From Alteromonas sp. V450 (GTDB lineage Bacteria; Pseudomonadota; Gammaproteobacteria; Enterobacterales; Alteromonadaceae), in the NCBI RefSeq assembly GCF_001885075.1, contig NZ_MODU01000004.1, positions 2,914,001-2,978,000 of the forward strand: a DNA stretch of 64,000 nucleotides, in the 5' to 3' direction. The notes under the pieces are model-generated. The model was not told the DNA's origin and did not search any database. It saw nothing but the letters and a program-made list of their open reading frames with translations. Positions 17,373-25,633 of the stretch are shown piece by piece (within the stretch, counting starts at the first letter, position 1; every line of letters starts with the position of its first letter). The position numbers were made by a program, and so were the translations under genes.

Positions 17373-18452
17373 TTATTTTTTCGACGATTGCTCAAGTGAG
17401 GCATCGGGCACATTTTTTATCATCATCTGCTCTTTACGCTTCGTCATCATTTTAGCAAGTCTTCTCATACTTACCGTTGTATCTTTCTCATCTATAATAT
17501 CCACACCTAGCAAGCGTTCCAGCAAGTCTTCTAACGTGAGCACGCCTTCAAGACCACCGTATTCATCAACTACGAGTAACATGTGCACATGCTTATTAAT
17601 GAAATGCTCAAACGTCACCGACAATGGCATTGTATTGAGGACTGTGACCATATCTTTCGCATACTCAGATAAAGGCTTATCCGTATTACCTCGAGCCTGC
17701 GCAACTAGCAAATCAGAGCGCATAACAAATCCAGTAATGTTTTCTGAATCGCTGTCTTCAAACACGGGGATACGAGAGAATTCTATATTAGCGTGCTTGT
17801 GAAAAAAGCCTTCTACCGTCATCGATTCAGATACTTTAAATAACGCTGTACGGTGGGTAATCGCGTCTTTGACTTTCAGTTCGTGCAAACTTAACAGGCT
17901 TTGGAGAAACGCTGCTTCGTGATTAGCTAGCTGGCCTTCTTGGCCTGACAACTCTGCCATGGCGTGAAGCTCACTGCGACTCAATCCGCGAAGTGGGCTG
18001 TCTTCTTTAAAGCCTTTTGTCATTAATTCAGACATTTTTACGAACGGCATGAGAACAATTGATAGGTATTTAAGAAAATATGCGGTTGCTGGTGCTAACG
18101 TTCGCCAATAGGTTGCGCCAAGGGTTTTAGGAATGATTTCAGAAAAAATAAGGATAAGTAACGTAAGCACTGCCGAAATAACGCCCAAGTATGCATCGCC
18201 GAACACGGCCGCTGCTTGTGCACCTGCACCTGCTGCACCCATAGTGTGGGCAATAGTATTCAGCGTTAATATGGCAGATAACGGTGTATTGATGTTATCG
18301 GTTTGCTTACGTAACAGCACGCCACTGGCTTTACCGTCTTTTTCCAGCACAGAAATGTACGCAGACGAAACACTCAAAATGACTGCCTCAGCAATCGAGC
18401 ACAAAAAAGAAAAGCCCAATGCAATGAAGACGTACACAATAAGTAAAAACAT
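17373..18452 (-). CDS. CNNM-domain membrane protein with CBS pair (HlyC/CorC family)
   Basis: A 359-residue inner-membrane protein. The CNNM/DUF21 domain spans about 1-160, with hydrophobic segments at 1-22, about 60-80, 85-110 and 120-140, and the conserved acidic-helix motif IFSEIIPKTLGA. Two CBS domains lie at about 190-310 (KVKDAITHRTALFKV; YAKDMVTVLNTMPL; LLVVDEYGGLEGVLTLEDLLE). The C-terminal CorC_HlyC domain found in longer relatives is missing. Members are linked to magnesium or cobalt transport and are regulated by nucleotide binding to the CBS pair. Here the ion is unknown. Confidence 0.88.
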   Translation of the reverse strand: MFLLIVYVFIALGFSFLCSIAEAVILSVSSAYISVLEKDGKASGVLLRKQTDNINTPLSAILTLNTIAHTMGAAGAGAQAAAVFGDAYLGVISAVLTLLILIFSEIIPKTLGATYWRTLAPATAYFLKYLSIVLMPFVKMSELMTKGFKEDSPLRGLSRSELHAMAELSGQEGQLANHEAAFLQSLLSLHELKVKDAITHRTALFKVSESMTVEGFFHKHANIEFSRIPVFEDSDSENITGFVMRSDLLVAQARGNTDKPLSEYAKDMVTVLNTMPLSVTFEHFINKHVHMLLVVDEYGGLEGVLTLEDLLERLLGVDIIDEKDTTVSMRRLAKMMTKRKEQMMIKNVPDASLEQSSKK

Positions 18453-18539
18453 GAAGTTATTCCAAGCGTCCTTGTAGGTTGAAACGCATTTTAATTTTAA
18501 TAAGTTGAGCGACTATTATGGATAATAGAGCAGGATATA

Positions 18540-18571
18540 CAAGCGCTCTGTAAATATCATTCGAGCGCTTG
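18540..18571 (-). repeat. Inverted repeat between the Cu/Zn exporter and CNNM genes
   Basis: CAAGCGCTC and GAGCGCTTG form a perfect 9-bp stem with a 14-base loop, 30 bases after the exporter stop. There is no T-run on either strand, so it is a weak or Rho-assisted transcript end, or an RNA-stabilising hairpin, rather than a classic terminator. Confidence 0.5.
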
Positions 18572-18600
18572 AATGAGGAGAAGCAACTGCTGCGTTAAAC

Positions 18601-19770
18601 CTAACCACAGCATGCCGAGTGCTGTTCGTGATTATGGCGATATTGCTGAAGCTTTTTCACACCCAGCCTGACCATCAATCCCGCCAGCAAAATTGCACAT
18701 AAACCATAAATTATTTGAACACCTGCGCCGTGCTCATGAACGTGGCTGGCTGTTTTGATCATCGATGATAAAGAAAACGAGGACACTAGGTAGTTTAGTG
18801 CATACCCAAAGCCTAAGCTTGCCGAGATAACGCTGAATAAATAAAGTGCAAGTGTTCGCGCCCCCATCTCTTGTTTTATCATGCCCATAGTAGACACGTT
18901 AGTGGCCGGGCCTGCCATTAAAAACACTAAAACAGCACCAGGCGAGAGCCCGGCCGCGAGAAAGCCAACCGCAAGCGGCGTTGACGCAGTAGCGCATATG
19001 TACATAGGAATACCAATAAGTGCCATCACAAGCATAGCAACAACACCATCTCCCCACTGAGTTAGAAAGTCGGTAGGCACCCAAGTTTTAATAGCGGCGG
19101 CAAGTGCTAAACCGATAAGTAGCCACACCACAATGTCTTCAAGTAACTTGCCACTGGCGTAGGAGAGCACGCTTTTGACTTTCGAAGGCGAAGATTCGTG
19201 TTGAGCTTTGTCTGTGCTCTCGTGATTATGAACATGTGTTTTTTCGCTTGCACAACAGGACGTGTTGGCCTGTATTTGCGTTTCTGGTTTAGGGACTTGC
19301 TTTGGCCCACAGCACGATGACTGCGTCATGTCGGGTTGTCTTCGTTGAGCTTCTTCTGCTTCTGCGAAAAAACGTACCATCACACCCGCATAAATGGCAC
19401 TTGTAATAGCAGCGATAGGCCTCACTATTGCGTAAAGGGGGCCAAGTAGTGCGTAAGATACAGAAACGCTATCCACACCCGTTTCGGGGGTAGAAACTAA
19501 AAAAGAGACAGTAGAAGCTTTAGAAGCGCCACTGCGTCTCAATCCTAGGGCAGCAGGAATAACGCCACATGAACAAAGTGGTAAAGGCGCACCGATAATA
19601 GCTGCTTTGCTAATAGAGCCAAAAGATGCACTTCCCATATGCTTTTCAAGAAAAGAGACAGGCACTAGCTCATGCATCACTCCTGCGACCAGTAAACCCA
19701 AAAGCAACCATGGCGCTGATTCCATGAACAGCGCTAAAAAGTTTTGCCCTAGTAAAATGATATCTGACAC
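18601..19770 (-). CDS. SO_0444-family Cu/Zn efflux permease
   Basis: Inner-membrane permease of 389 residues, in the ArsP/DUF318-like group called SO_0444 family Cu/Zn efflux transporters. It has about eight hydrophobic segments. An intramembrane thiol pair sits at C66 and C68 (PLCSCGVIPA). The cytoplasmic loop at about 150-200 holds CC pairs (C153-C154, C172-C173) plus HVHNHE, and the C terminus carries HNHEQHSACCG: three metal-binding patches consistent with thiophilic metal export. The start is GTG, with a GAGAGG site just upstream. It lies alone; no metal sensor gene is adjacent. Confidence 0.85.
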   Translation of the reverse strand: MSDIILLGQNFLALFMESAPWLLLGLLVAGVMHELVPVSFLEKHMGSASFGSISKAAIIGAPLPLCSCGVIPAALGLRRSGASKASTVSFLVSTPETGVDSVSVSYALLGPLYAIVRPIAAITSAIYAGVMVRFFAEAEEAQRRQPDMTQSSCCGPKQVPKPETQIQANTSCCASEKTHVHNHESTDKAQHESSPSKVKSVLSYASGKLLEDIVVWLLIGLALAAAIKTWVPTDFLTQWGDGVVAMLVMALIGIPMYICATASTPLAVGFLAAGLSPGAVLVFLMAGPATNVSTMGMIKQEMGARTLALYLFSVISASLGFGYALNYLVSSFSLSSMIKTASHVHEHGAGVQIIYGLCAILLAGLMVRLGVKKLQQYRHNHEQHSACCG

Positions 19771-20166
19771 ATAGCCTCTCTAGTTATCTTGCATAAAGCA
19801 CTACTTAAAGAAGTAGCTACCGATGCTTGAGTAACGATGATGTTTACAATGTCATATTAACAGATACAGGCGAAGACAGAAAATGAGCAAAACCGATTAA
19901 CACGATTTACACTAATTTGAAGACTCAACTCTGGGTAATACCAATCCGCATAGATCATTACCCTCTCAGCGAGAGTTAAAATGTTCATAATCGCCACGTG
20001 TTACCGCAGATATAGTGGTTCTAAATCAAGGTTACACAACAAAGTATCAGGCAAACAAAATAAAAATGGCCAGTACAAATGTACTGGCCGAATGTTGACT
20101 GTCTCGGAGCGTGATAGCAACCACGAGGTCAACCATGAAGAACCTTAACTATTTAGTGATGCTCTG
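19771..20166. other. Intergenic region with possible repeat remnant
   Basis: This 396-base gap has no coding sequence. Positions 20062-20089 hold the cstA-family terminator. The stretch at about 19935-20050 begins taataccaatccgcat, contains a small CTCTC / GAGAG hairpin, and looks like a dispersed intergenic repeat or the end of a decayed insertion sequence seen in this bacterial order. I cannot confirm this without a genome search. Confidence 0.35.
20062..20089 (-). terminator. Terminator downstream of the CstA-family gene
   Basis: On the minus strand a perfect 9-bp stem (GGCCAGTAC / GTACTGGCC, 4-base loop) is followed by ATTTTTATTTT. It lies about 80 bases after the transporter stop. Confidence 0.85.
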
Positions 20167-21843
20167 CTAGCTATCGTGCTGCGACGCCTTTTTCAACTTA
20201 GAAACTACAGAGAAAGCTTCAAGCATTACGAGTACTGAAACCACCAGCACTACTGCGTCTAGGAAGACCAACAAATAATTTCCTTCAACGTAGTACTCTT
20301 TAAGCTTTATCAGACCAGCAAAGAAAGCCATGATTAATACAAATACCATGGGTATTAGCGTGTACCTTGCAGGACGGCCAAGCTTGATCAGCATAACCGA
20401 TATAACTAATAGGGTAAGACTCGCTAGGATTTGGTTAGTAGAGCCAAATAGCGGCCAAATGATCATACCGCCACTGCCTGACGCGCCACCTGCTCCGAAC
20501 GCCAATAACAAACAGCATCCAACTGCGACGAGTGTGGCAATTACACCGTTTTTGAGGGCACCAATTGAGTAAATATCCCCCCATTCTTGTATGATGTAGC
20601 GCTGTAAGCGTACACCGGAGTCCATAGTCGTACCTGCAAACAGGACAACCATTACTGCAAGAATCGTTGAAGAAAAATCTACTGGCAGCCCCCACCCCTG
20701 TTGAATAAGGTTCGCACCACCGGTGATAAATGCGCCGACACTGCCAGCGCCTAAGTGACTATATACTTCGTGCCATTCTTCAGGTGAAGCAGCGAACGCT
20801 ACACCGCTTACCGCCACAATAGTAATAAGCGCAAGCGAACCTTCGCCCACAGCGCCGAGGTAACCTACAAAGCGTGCATCTGTTTCTTTGTCTAGTTGCT
20901 TAGAGCTTGTACCAGAAGACACTATTCCGTGGAAACCTGAAACCGCACCGCATGCTATCGTTACAAACAGTAATGGGATGAGACTAGGAGTATCTAACGC
21001 TGTTTGGGTGTTAAACGCCGGCGCGGTGATGTCTGGCATGGCAAAGAAAACGGCGCCATAAAGTAAGAATAAACCAACCAGTAACTGCATCCCGTTGATA
21101 AAGTCACGAGGCTGTAACAGCATCCAAACGGGTAGTAACGACGCAATGGCTGCATAAACAAAGAGAATAATGATCCAGTTGGCTTTATCTGCCAAGCCGA
21201 ACATTGTTTCAGGCAAACTTAGCGGAATATAACTTCCAGCATATACTGACGCGTATAAAACGATAATTCCGACAATACAAAGCGGTATCAAGCTGAAATT
21301 TCGTTTCAACAGCTGCCCGATAACGAGGGCTACTACGATGGCTGTCCAGGCGGGAAACACAGCGTTAGGCTGTGAAACAAAAGAGTTCGCAATGACCACG
21401 CCAAACACTGCGTTCACCATAAGCAATACCAAGAATATGACTATCATGAACAACGCGCGTGAGCGCTTGCCAATGACCGACTCTGACAATGCGCCCATTG
21501 ACTTACCCTTATGACGGGCGCTAGCCCATAGCGCACCCATATCGTGTACACCGGCAAACAATATAGTACCAAATACCACCCAAAGAACGGCCGGTACCCA
21601 ACCCCAATAAACGGCTATAGCAGGGCCTACAATAGGCGCGGCCCCAGCTACGGACGTAAAGTGGTGCCCCCACAACACCACTTTGTTTGTCGGCACAAAA
21701 TCTACTCCGTCTTGCATAGTATGTGCGGGAGTGACAAAACTATCATCTAGCTTGAATACACGGCTTGCAATAAATTTAGAGTATACAAACCAACCGAACA
21801 ACATGCCGATGATGCCCAGTATGACGATGGCAATAGACTGCAT
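20167..21843 (-). CDS. cstA: CstA-family carbon-starvation transporter
   Basis: A 558-residue inner-membrane transporter of the CstA/BtsT family, which takes up peptides or pyruvate under carbon limitation. It has about 15 hydrophobic segments and family stretches such as HHFTSVAGAAPIVGPAIAV, FAGVHDMGALWASARHKGKS and SGFHGIVSSGTSSKQ. A longer frame opens 38 codons upstream, but the ATG at 21843 (MQSIAIVILG) begins directly with the first membrane segment and has AGGA upstream. It is shorter than E. coli CstA (about 700), as in many marine paralogues. It is monocistronic, with a terminator downstream. Confidence 0.87.
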   Translation of the reverse strand: MQSIAIVILGIIGMLFGWFVYSKFIASRVFKLDDSFVTPAHTMQDGVDFVPTNKVVLWGHHFTSVAGAAPIVGPAIAVYWGWVPAVLWVVFGTILFAGVHDMGALWASARHKGKSMGALSESVIGKRSRALFMIVIFLVLLMVNAVFGVVIANSFVSQPNAVFPAWTAIVVALVIGQLLKRNFSLIPLCIVGIIVLYASVYAGSYIPLSLPETMFGLADKANWIIILFVYAAIASLLPVWMLLQPRDFINGMQLLVGLFLLYGAVFFAMPDITAPAFNTQTALDTPSLIPLLFVTIACGAVSGFHGIVSSGTSSKQLDKETDARFVGYLGAVGEGSLALITIVAVSGVAFAASPEEWHEVYSHLGAGSVGAFITGGANLIQQGWGLPVDFSSTILAVMVVLFAGTTMDSGVRLQRYIIQEWGDIYSIGALKNGVIATLVAVGCCLLLAFGAGGASGSGGMIIWPLFGSTNQILASLTLLVISVMLIKLGRPARYTLIPMVFVLIMAFFAGLIKLKEYYVEGNYLLVFLDAVVLVVSVLVMLEAFSVVSKLKKASQHDS

Positions 21844-22073
21844 TTTTAAAATCCTACTGTCGTTTTTATGTATATTGGTTACGGTCGCGCGACCAATTAA
21901 ACCATGTGTAGCTTCTCGTAGGTTATAGTGTAAGACTAAAGTATAAGCACAATACAATCATTTCACACTCTTCATACCACTTAGCTATCAATACAAGAGC
22001 TACTACATCAAATAGCATTTAAAAAAGTATTTTACCTAATTTTTACGCATATTCTTCGCGAAGCTACTTTAAA

Positions 22074-22088
22074 TAATATTCATTCTCG
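22074..22088 (+). promoter_or_regulatory. Possible Fur box upstream of the PepSY-type gene
   Basis: Read on the minus strand, CGAGAATGAATATTA matches 11 of 14 scored positions of the Fur consensus TGAGAATNATTATCA. It lies 42 bases before the ATG of a PepSY-type membrane protein, a class often controlled by iron. Confidence 0.45.
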
Positions 22089-22129
22089 TTTATAAGTACG
22101 CCCCATCACTTTCAACAGACAAAAATAAT

Positions 22130-22648
22130 ATGGCATCTCCTAAATTACACATGGCTTTTCGCAAATATCATAGATGGCTAGGTTTTTTCTTAGCGGGAAT
22201 TATGGGCGTCTATGCTATTAGCGGTATATTACTTATTTTCCGCCCTACTGATTTATTAAAATACGAACAGACTGAATTAAGGCAATACGATGCAAGTTTA
22301 TCTGGTGTTGAGCTACTCCCCTTACTGAAAGTACGCGGCAGTAAAATAACAGCCGAAAACAGTGAGGAAGTTGTGCTCAATATTGGCCAGTACAATAAAC
22401 TAACGGGCGAGGCAACTATCGTTAGGAAAGACTATCCTCTCGTACTTTCTAAAATGGTAAAACTTCATAAAGCGACAAATAATAGTCCGCTTTTTTGGCT
22501 TAATATCGCGTTTGGGGTTGGCTTACTGTTTTTCGTGATATCTGCATTTTTGATGTTCGTGCCTAAATTACCCATGTATAAAAATGGGCTTAAGATTGCA
22601 GGCGTTGGCGCGATATTAACAATATTGGTTGTTGCGTTTGGCTCCTAA
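22130..22648 (+). CDS. PepSY-associated transmembrane protein
   Basis: A 172-residue membrane protein with transmembrane segments at about 16-37 (WLGFFLAGIMGVYAISGILLI), 121-143 and 151-171, and a periplasmic part between the first two. The opening FRKYHRWLGFF is the typical start of PepSY-associated TM proteins, a group found near iron-siderophore uptake and reductase genes. Function is unknown, but the Fur-like site upstream supports an iron link. It is followed by its own terminator. Confidence 0.75.
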   Translation: MASPKLHMAFRKYHRWLGFFLAGIMGVYAISGILLIFRPTDLLKYEQTELRQYDASLSGVELLPLLKVRGSKITAENSEEVVLNIGQYNKLTGEATIVRKDYPLVLSKMVKLHKATNNSPLFWLNIAFGVGLLFFVISAFLMFVPKLPMYKNGLKIAGVGAILTILVVAFGS

Positions 22649-22668
22649 TGCCTTGGAACAGCGCTGCA

Positions 22669-22703
22669 CGAAGGGGCGCCTTACGAAGCGCTCCTTCGTT
22701 TTT
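22669..22703 (+). terminator. Terminator after the PepSY-type gene
   Basis: CGAAGGGGCGC pairs with GCGCTCCTTCG (one G-T wobble, 8-base loop) and is followed by TTTTT. It touches the last codon of the converging hydrolase gene. Confidence 0.85.
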
Positions 22704-23676
22704 AAATGCTATTTACTTTTGAAGAAAAGAACGATTTAAGCTCCGCGTAAATCGCGTTGGACTCAGGTGTATTATCGAAAATAAGGTATTCAGCGTGTGA
22801 CATTCCTTCGAGCACTTCAAGTTGCGTAGTCCCGCCCGCGGCTTTAATACAGCGATTAACTCGGACAGTATCGCTAAGAAATAAATCTCTAGTGCCCGTC
22901 ACTAAAAACGTTGGAGGGAAACTTTCGAAGCTACCATAAAGGGGAGATACAGTTGGGCTGTTAAGCTTATGCTTACCCGCATAAAGAAGCGCTGCAGCGC
23001 TCAATAGGCCATCATAACTCACTAAAATGCTGTCTTTCCCTTCGTTAACAAAAAGACTATCGCTAGTTTTTGAGAGATCAGCCCAAGGCGTGCCCACATA
23101 AATGGCGTGAGGCAGTGTAACGCACTGGCGTATGAGAGATTGTACAAGTGCTAAAGTAAGGCCGCCTCCTGCTGACGTCCCCCCAACAAATAGGGTAAGC
23201 TCAGGTTGGCGTTCCATTAAGGCTCTGTAAACAGCCTCTACATCTTCTACTGCAGCAGGACAAGGGTAAGAAGGAGGCATTCTGTAATCAACGCTATACA
23301 CCACAATGCCCAACCTCGCTGCGACTAAAATGCCCTCTTCTATACTAGCTAGGCCGCTATGTAACACATAAGCTCCACCATGGATGTCTAGATATGCACA
23401 ATCCCTATATTCTGAGGAAACGGACTGAGGAGTTATCTTTCGCACTGCAACGTCGTTAATACGCATCAATTCTACTTGTACACCGTAGTGCTTACGCATA
23501 TTTTTAATTTTCTTTTTCAAAATGTTGTTACGATTTTGAATTAGTGACAGCCATTGACGAGCAGTACAAGGAGCTGTCATGGCAATGCGCGTTATCTCCT
23601 CCACCGGAAGCGAAGAGATTGCCTTTTGCAATGCCAAGCTTACCGTTTTTGGGGGCGTTATCTGTTCGTTGGGCAT
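22702..23676 (-). CDS. Alpha/beta hydrolase of the hormone-sensitive-lipase family
   Basis: A 324-residue esterase-like protein. The oxyanion-hole motif HGGA is at 99-102, the nucleophile S168 lies in GGTSAGG (GxSxG), and the other triad residues are D264 (GTRDLF) and H294 (GMSHAEY). These mark the HSL (family IV) carboxylesterases. There is no signal peptide, so it is cytosolic. The substrate is unknown; short-chain acyl esters are usual for the family. It is monocistronic and converges with the PepSY-type gene. Confidence 0.88.
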   Translation of the reverse strand: MPNEQITPPKTVSLALQKAISSLPVEEITRIAMTAPCTARQWLSLIQNRNNILKKKIKNMRKHYGVQVELMRINDVAVRKITPQSVSSEYRDCAYLDIHGGAYVLHSGLASIEEGILVAARLGIVVYSVDYRMPPSYPCPAAVEDVEAVYRALMERQPELTLFVGGTSAGGGLTLALVQSLIRQCVTLPHAIYVGTPWADLSKTSDSLFVNEGKDSILVSYDGLLSAAALLYAGKHKLNSPTVSPLYGSFESFPPTFLVTGTRDLFLSDTVRVNRCIKAAGGTTQLEVLEGMSHAEYLIFDNTPESNAIYAELKSFFSSKVNSI

Positions 23677-23968
23677 GTGTCGGTCTCTGATTCATTTATA
23701 CAAAAGTTAAAATGGTATGTGTAAGCGCATTATTGAGTTAAAGGCGACATTATCTAGCTAAGCAGTGCTATAGCAATGTATTTTTTTATCATAAGGTTTC
23801 CATAAGATTTCAATTTATTATTATATTTCAATACCTTGAGAAATTTAATTTAGCATTTTTCTTATAAATAAAAGTATAAGGCTTTCATAAGAGAACATTT
23901 TGTTTCGAGTCGCTATTGTTTAAATCGTTCTCAAACGACAACGTAAATACACAGCCAGGAGACACCAC

Positions 23969-24241
23969 ATGAAACAAGTAAATATTAAAGCGTTTTCTTT
24001 TTGCTTATTACTTTTATCTGCGAGTAGCTACGCCGGAGTAAATAGCGAAGGAAAAATGTCAGCAGCCGTAAATAACCATCAAGAAGATCAGTCTTTAATA
24101 CAACAAAGCTCTGATATTATTGAAAAGCTAGATACAAAATTGAACCAAGAAATAAAAGTGCATGTTCAAAACATTGAAGACAGCTTAACAGACGCGTTAT
24201 CGAATACTATTGCCCAATTAGCAAAGGCACTTACTAACTAA
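23969..24241 (+). CDS. Small exported protein of unknown function
   Basis: A 90-residue protein with a clear signal peptide (SFCLLLLSASSYA/GV, cleavage near 22) and an AGGAG ribosome site. The mature 68 residues form one long amphipathic helix (SLIQQSSDIIEKLDTKLN, NIEDSLTDALSNTIAQL) with no Cys. I do not recognise it. It lies 27 bases before the TraB/GumN-family gene, on the same strand, so the two are likely co-transcribed from the AT-rich 290-base region upstream. Confidence 0.65.
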   Translation: MKQVNIKAFSFCLLLLSASSYAGVNSEGKMSAAVNNHQEDQSLIQQSSDIIEKLDTKLNQEIKVHVQNIEDSLTDALSNTIAQLAKALTN

Positions 24242-24268
24242 TACCGGAATACATAAAGGAACCACACC

Positions 24269-25159
24269 ATGAAAAATTTCTCATTACGTAAACTAGCTCT
24301 TGCTTTTGGATTTGCTGCAGCGACGTCATTTACCCAACATGCGTCGGCAGACGATGCACAAACTTCAGTATGGAAAGTGTCTAAAGGAGAAGACATTGTG
24401 TATGTAGGTGGAACCATCCACATTTTGCCAATATCTGAATTTCCACTCCCTGCCGATTTCACTGAAGTATATGAAAAAAGCGACACCCTAGTATTTGAGG
24501 TTAAATTGCCAGACCCTACGGATATTGCTGCTCAGCAGAAAATGATGTCTAAAGTTTCTTATAAAGAGGGAAAGACGCTAAAAGACGATGTATCAGAGGA
24601 AACGTATAATGCTCTTAACGCCTACCTTAGTAACTTTGGTGCAACCGCAGACCAACTCGCGCGCTTTAAACCTGGCATGATTGCGTCGATGCTAGTTTCA
24701 ATGGAGGCGCAGCGGGTACAACTGGCAGGCGAAGGGGTTGATGCATACTTTGCGCAATTGGCAACACGAGATAGCAAACATACCGAATACCTTGAAACAT
24801 TAGATTTTCAAATAGAAATGATGAGCAAGTTAGGTGAAGGCGAAGAGGACCGACTAATATCAGAAACGCTCCGTACACTACCCGAACTTAAGTCTATGCT
24901 TAGATCTACCATTGATGCATGGCGAAATGGTAATACCAAAAAGCTTGATGAGCTCGTTATCGATACATTTAAACGCGAGTCACCCACTTCATTCGAAGAA
25001 GTGTTTACTAAAAGAAATCACAATTGGGTACCACAAATAGAAGCTATGTTCGGCGATGACGATGCTGAGTTTGTACTCGTTGGTGCAGGACACCTTGTAG
25101 GCGAAGACAACGTATTAGCGCTGTTAGCTGAAAAAGGTTACACCATAGAACAGCTATAG
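24269..25159 (+). CDS. TraB/GumN family protein
   Basis: A 296-residue exported protein with a signal peptide (cleavage after HASA, near 27). The TraB/GumN motifs are both present: YVGGTIHILP at 45-54 and the C-terminal GAGHLVGEDNVLALL. These glycine and histidine motifs are shared with Tiki-type metalloproteases, so a metal-dependent activity is possible but not shown for bacterial members. It ends with a strong terminator and follows a small exported protein in the same operon. Confidence 0.87.
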   Translation: MKNFSLRKLALAFGFAAATSFTQHASADDAQTSVWKVSKGEDIVYVGGTIHILPISEFPLPADFTEVYEKSDTLVFEVKLPDPTDIAAQQKMMSKVSYKEGKTLKDDVSEETYNALNAYLSNFGATADQLARFKPGMIASMLVSMEAQRVQLAGEGVDAYFAQLATRDSKHTEYLETLDFQIEMMSKLGEGEEDRLISETLRTLPELKSMLRSTIDAWRNGNTKKLDELVIDTFKRESPTSFEEVFTKRNHNWVPQIEAMFGDDDAEFVLVGAGHLVGEDNVLALLAEKGYTIEQL

Positions 25160-25183
25160 CGATAAGTTTCCTTGGATGTTTTG

Positions 25184-25206
25184 GGCCGGTTTCACCGGCC
25201 TTTTTT
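25184..25206 (+). terminator. Terminator after the TraB/GumN gene
   Basis: GGCCGGT / ACCGGCC stem with a 3-base loop, followed by six T residues, 24 bases after the stop. Confidence 0.93.
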
Positions 25207-25299
25207 ATTTGTGGTATTTATTACTCAATCCATAAATAGAGCCTACGTTCATTTTTTGTCTCATCTTTTTTTAGTAAGCAGAAAAAGGGGCCAATATAA

Positions 25300-25580
25300 G
25301 CCGGTTATTCAACGAAGAACACGCAGAATAATGTATGCCGTTGCAAAGTCACTGATGGTCACAAGGGATGTAGTCGCTGTACCATTTCTTGAAAGCAGTA
25401 ATGAGTTTACAGCGTGTTACCCCCCTCTCACCAAGCTTTAAAGAAGCCAAAGGGGTGGCGCTTATTCAATCTAGAACTCTCAGCTGCATGGATGCAGCTG
25501 CGAAGCCGCTAATACAAAAGCACAGATGGGTTTACGGCGTGTTTCGGAGGGCATACACTCACTCCCTTTCCAAAAGGCAT
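25300..25580. repeat. Candidate dispersed intergenic repeat (two imperfect units)
   Basis: The gap between the TraB/GumN gene and tuf (25160-25633) has no credible coding sequence. It contains a 9-bp palindromic hairpin CAGCTGCAT-GG-ATGCAGCTG at 25481-25500, and two related stretches sharing GTTTAC(A/G)GCGTGTT (25405-25418 and 25530-25543), the second followed by a CGGAGGG...CTCCC pairing. This layout resembles REP/MITE-like intergenic repeats of marine gammaproteobacteria. The claim rests on pattern recognition only. Confidence 0.35.
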
Positions 25581-25609
25581 AAAAAAAGCGCACCTAAGTG
25601 CGCTTTTTT
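25581..25609. terminator. Terminator of the rpsL-rpsG-fusA-tuf operon
   Basis: A GCGCAC / GTGCGC stem with loop CTAA is flanked by A7 and T6, so it works in both directions. It lies 25 bases after the tuf stop. Confidence 0.93.
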
Positions 25610-25633
25610 GTACCTTATGTTGCTAAGTCTAGA

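Noticed and set aside
18133..18477. Plus-strand frame of 114 codons opposite the CNNM gene
   Set aside because: Antisense of the membrane domain; no independent support.
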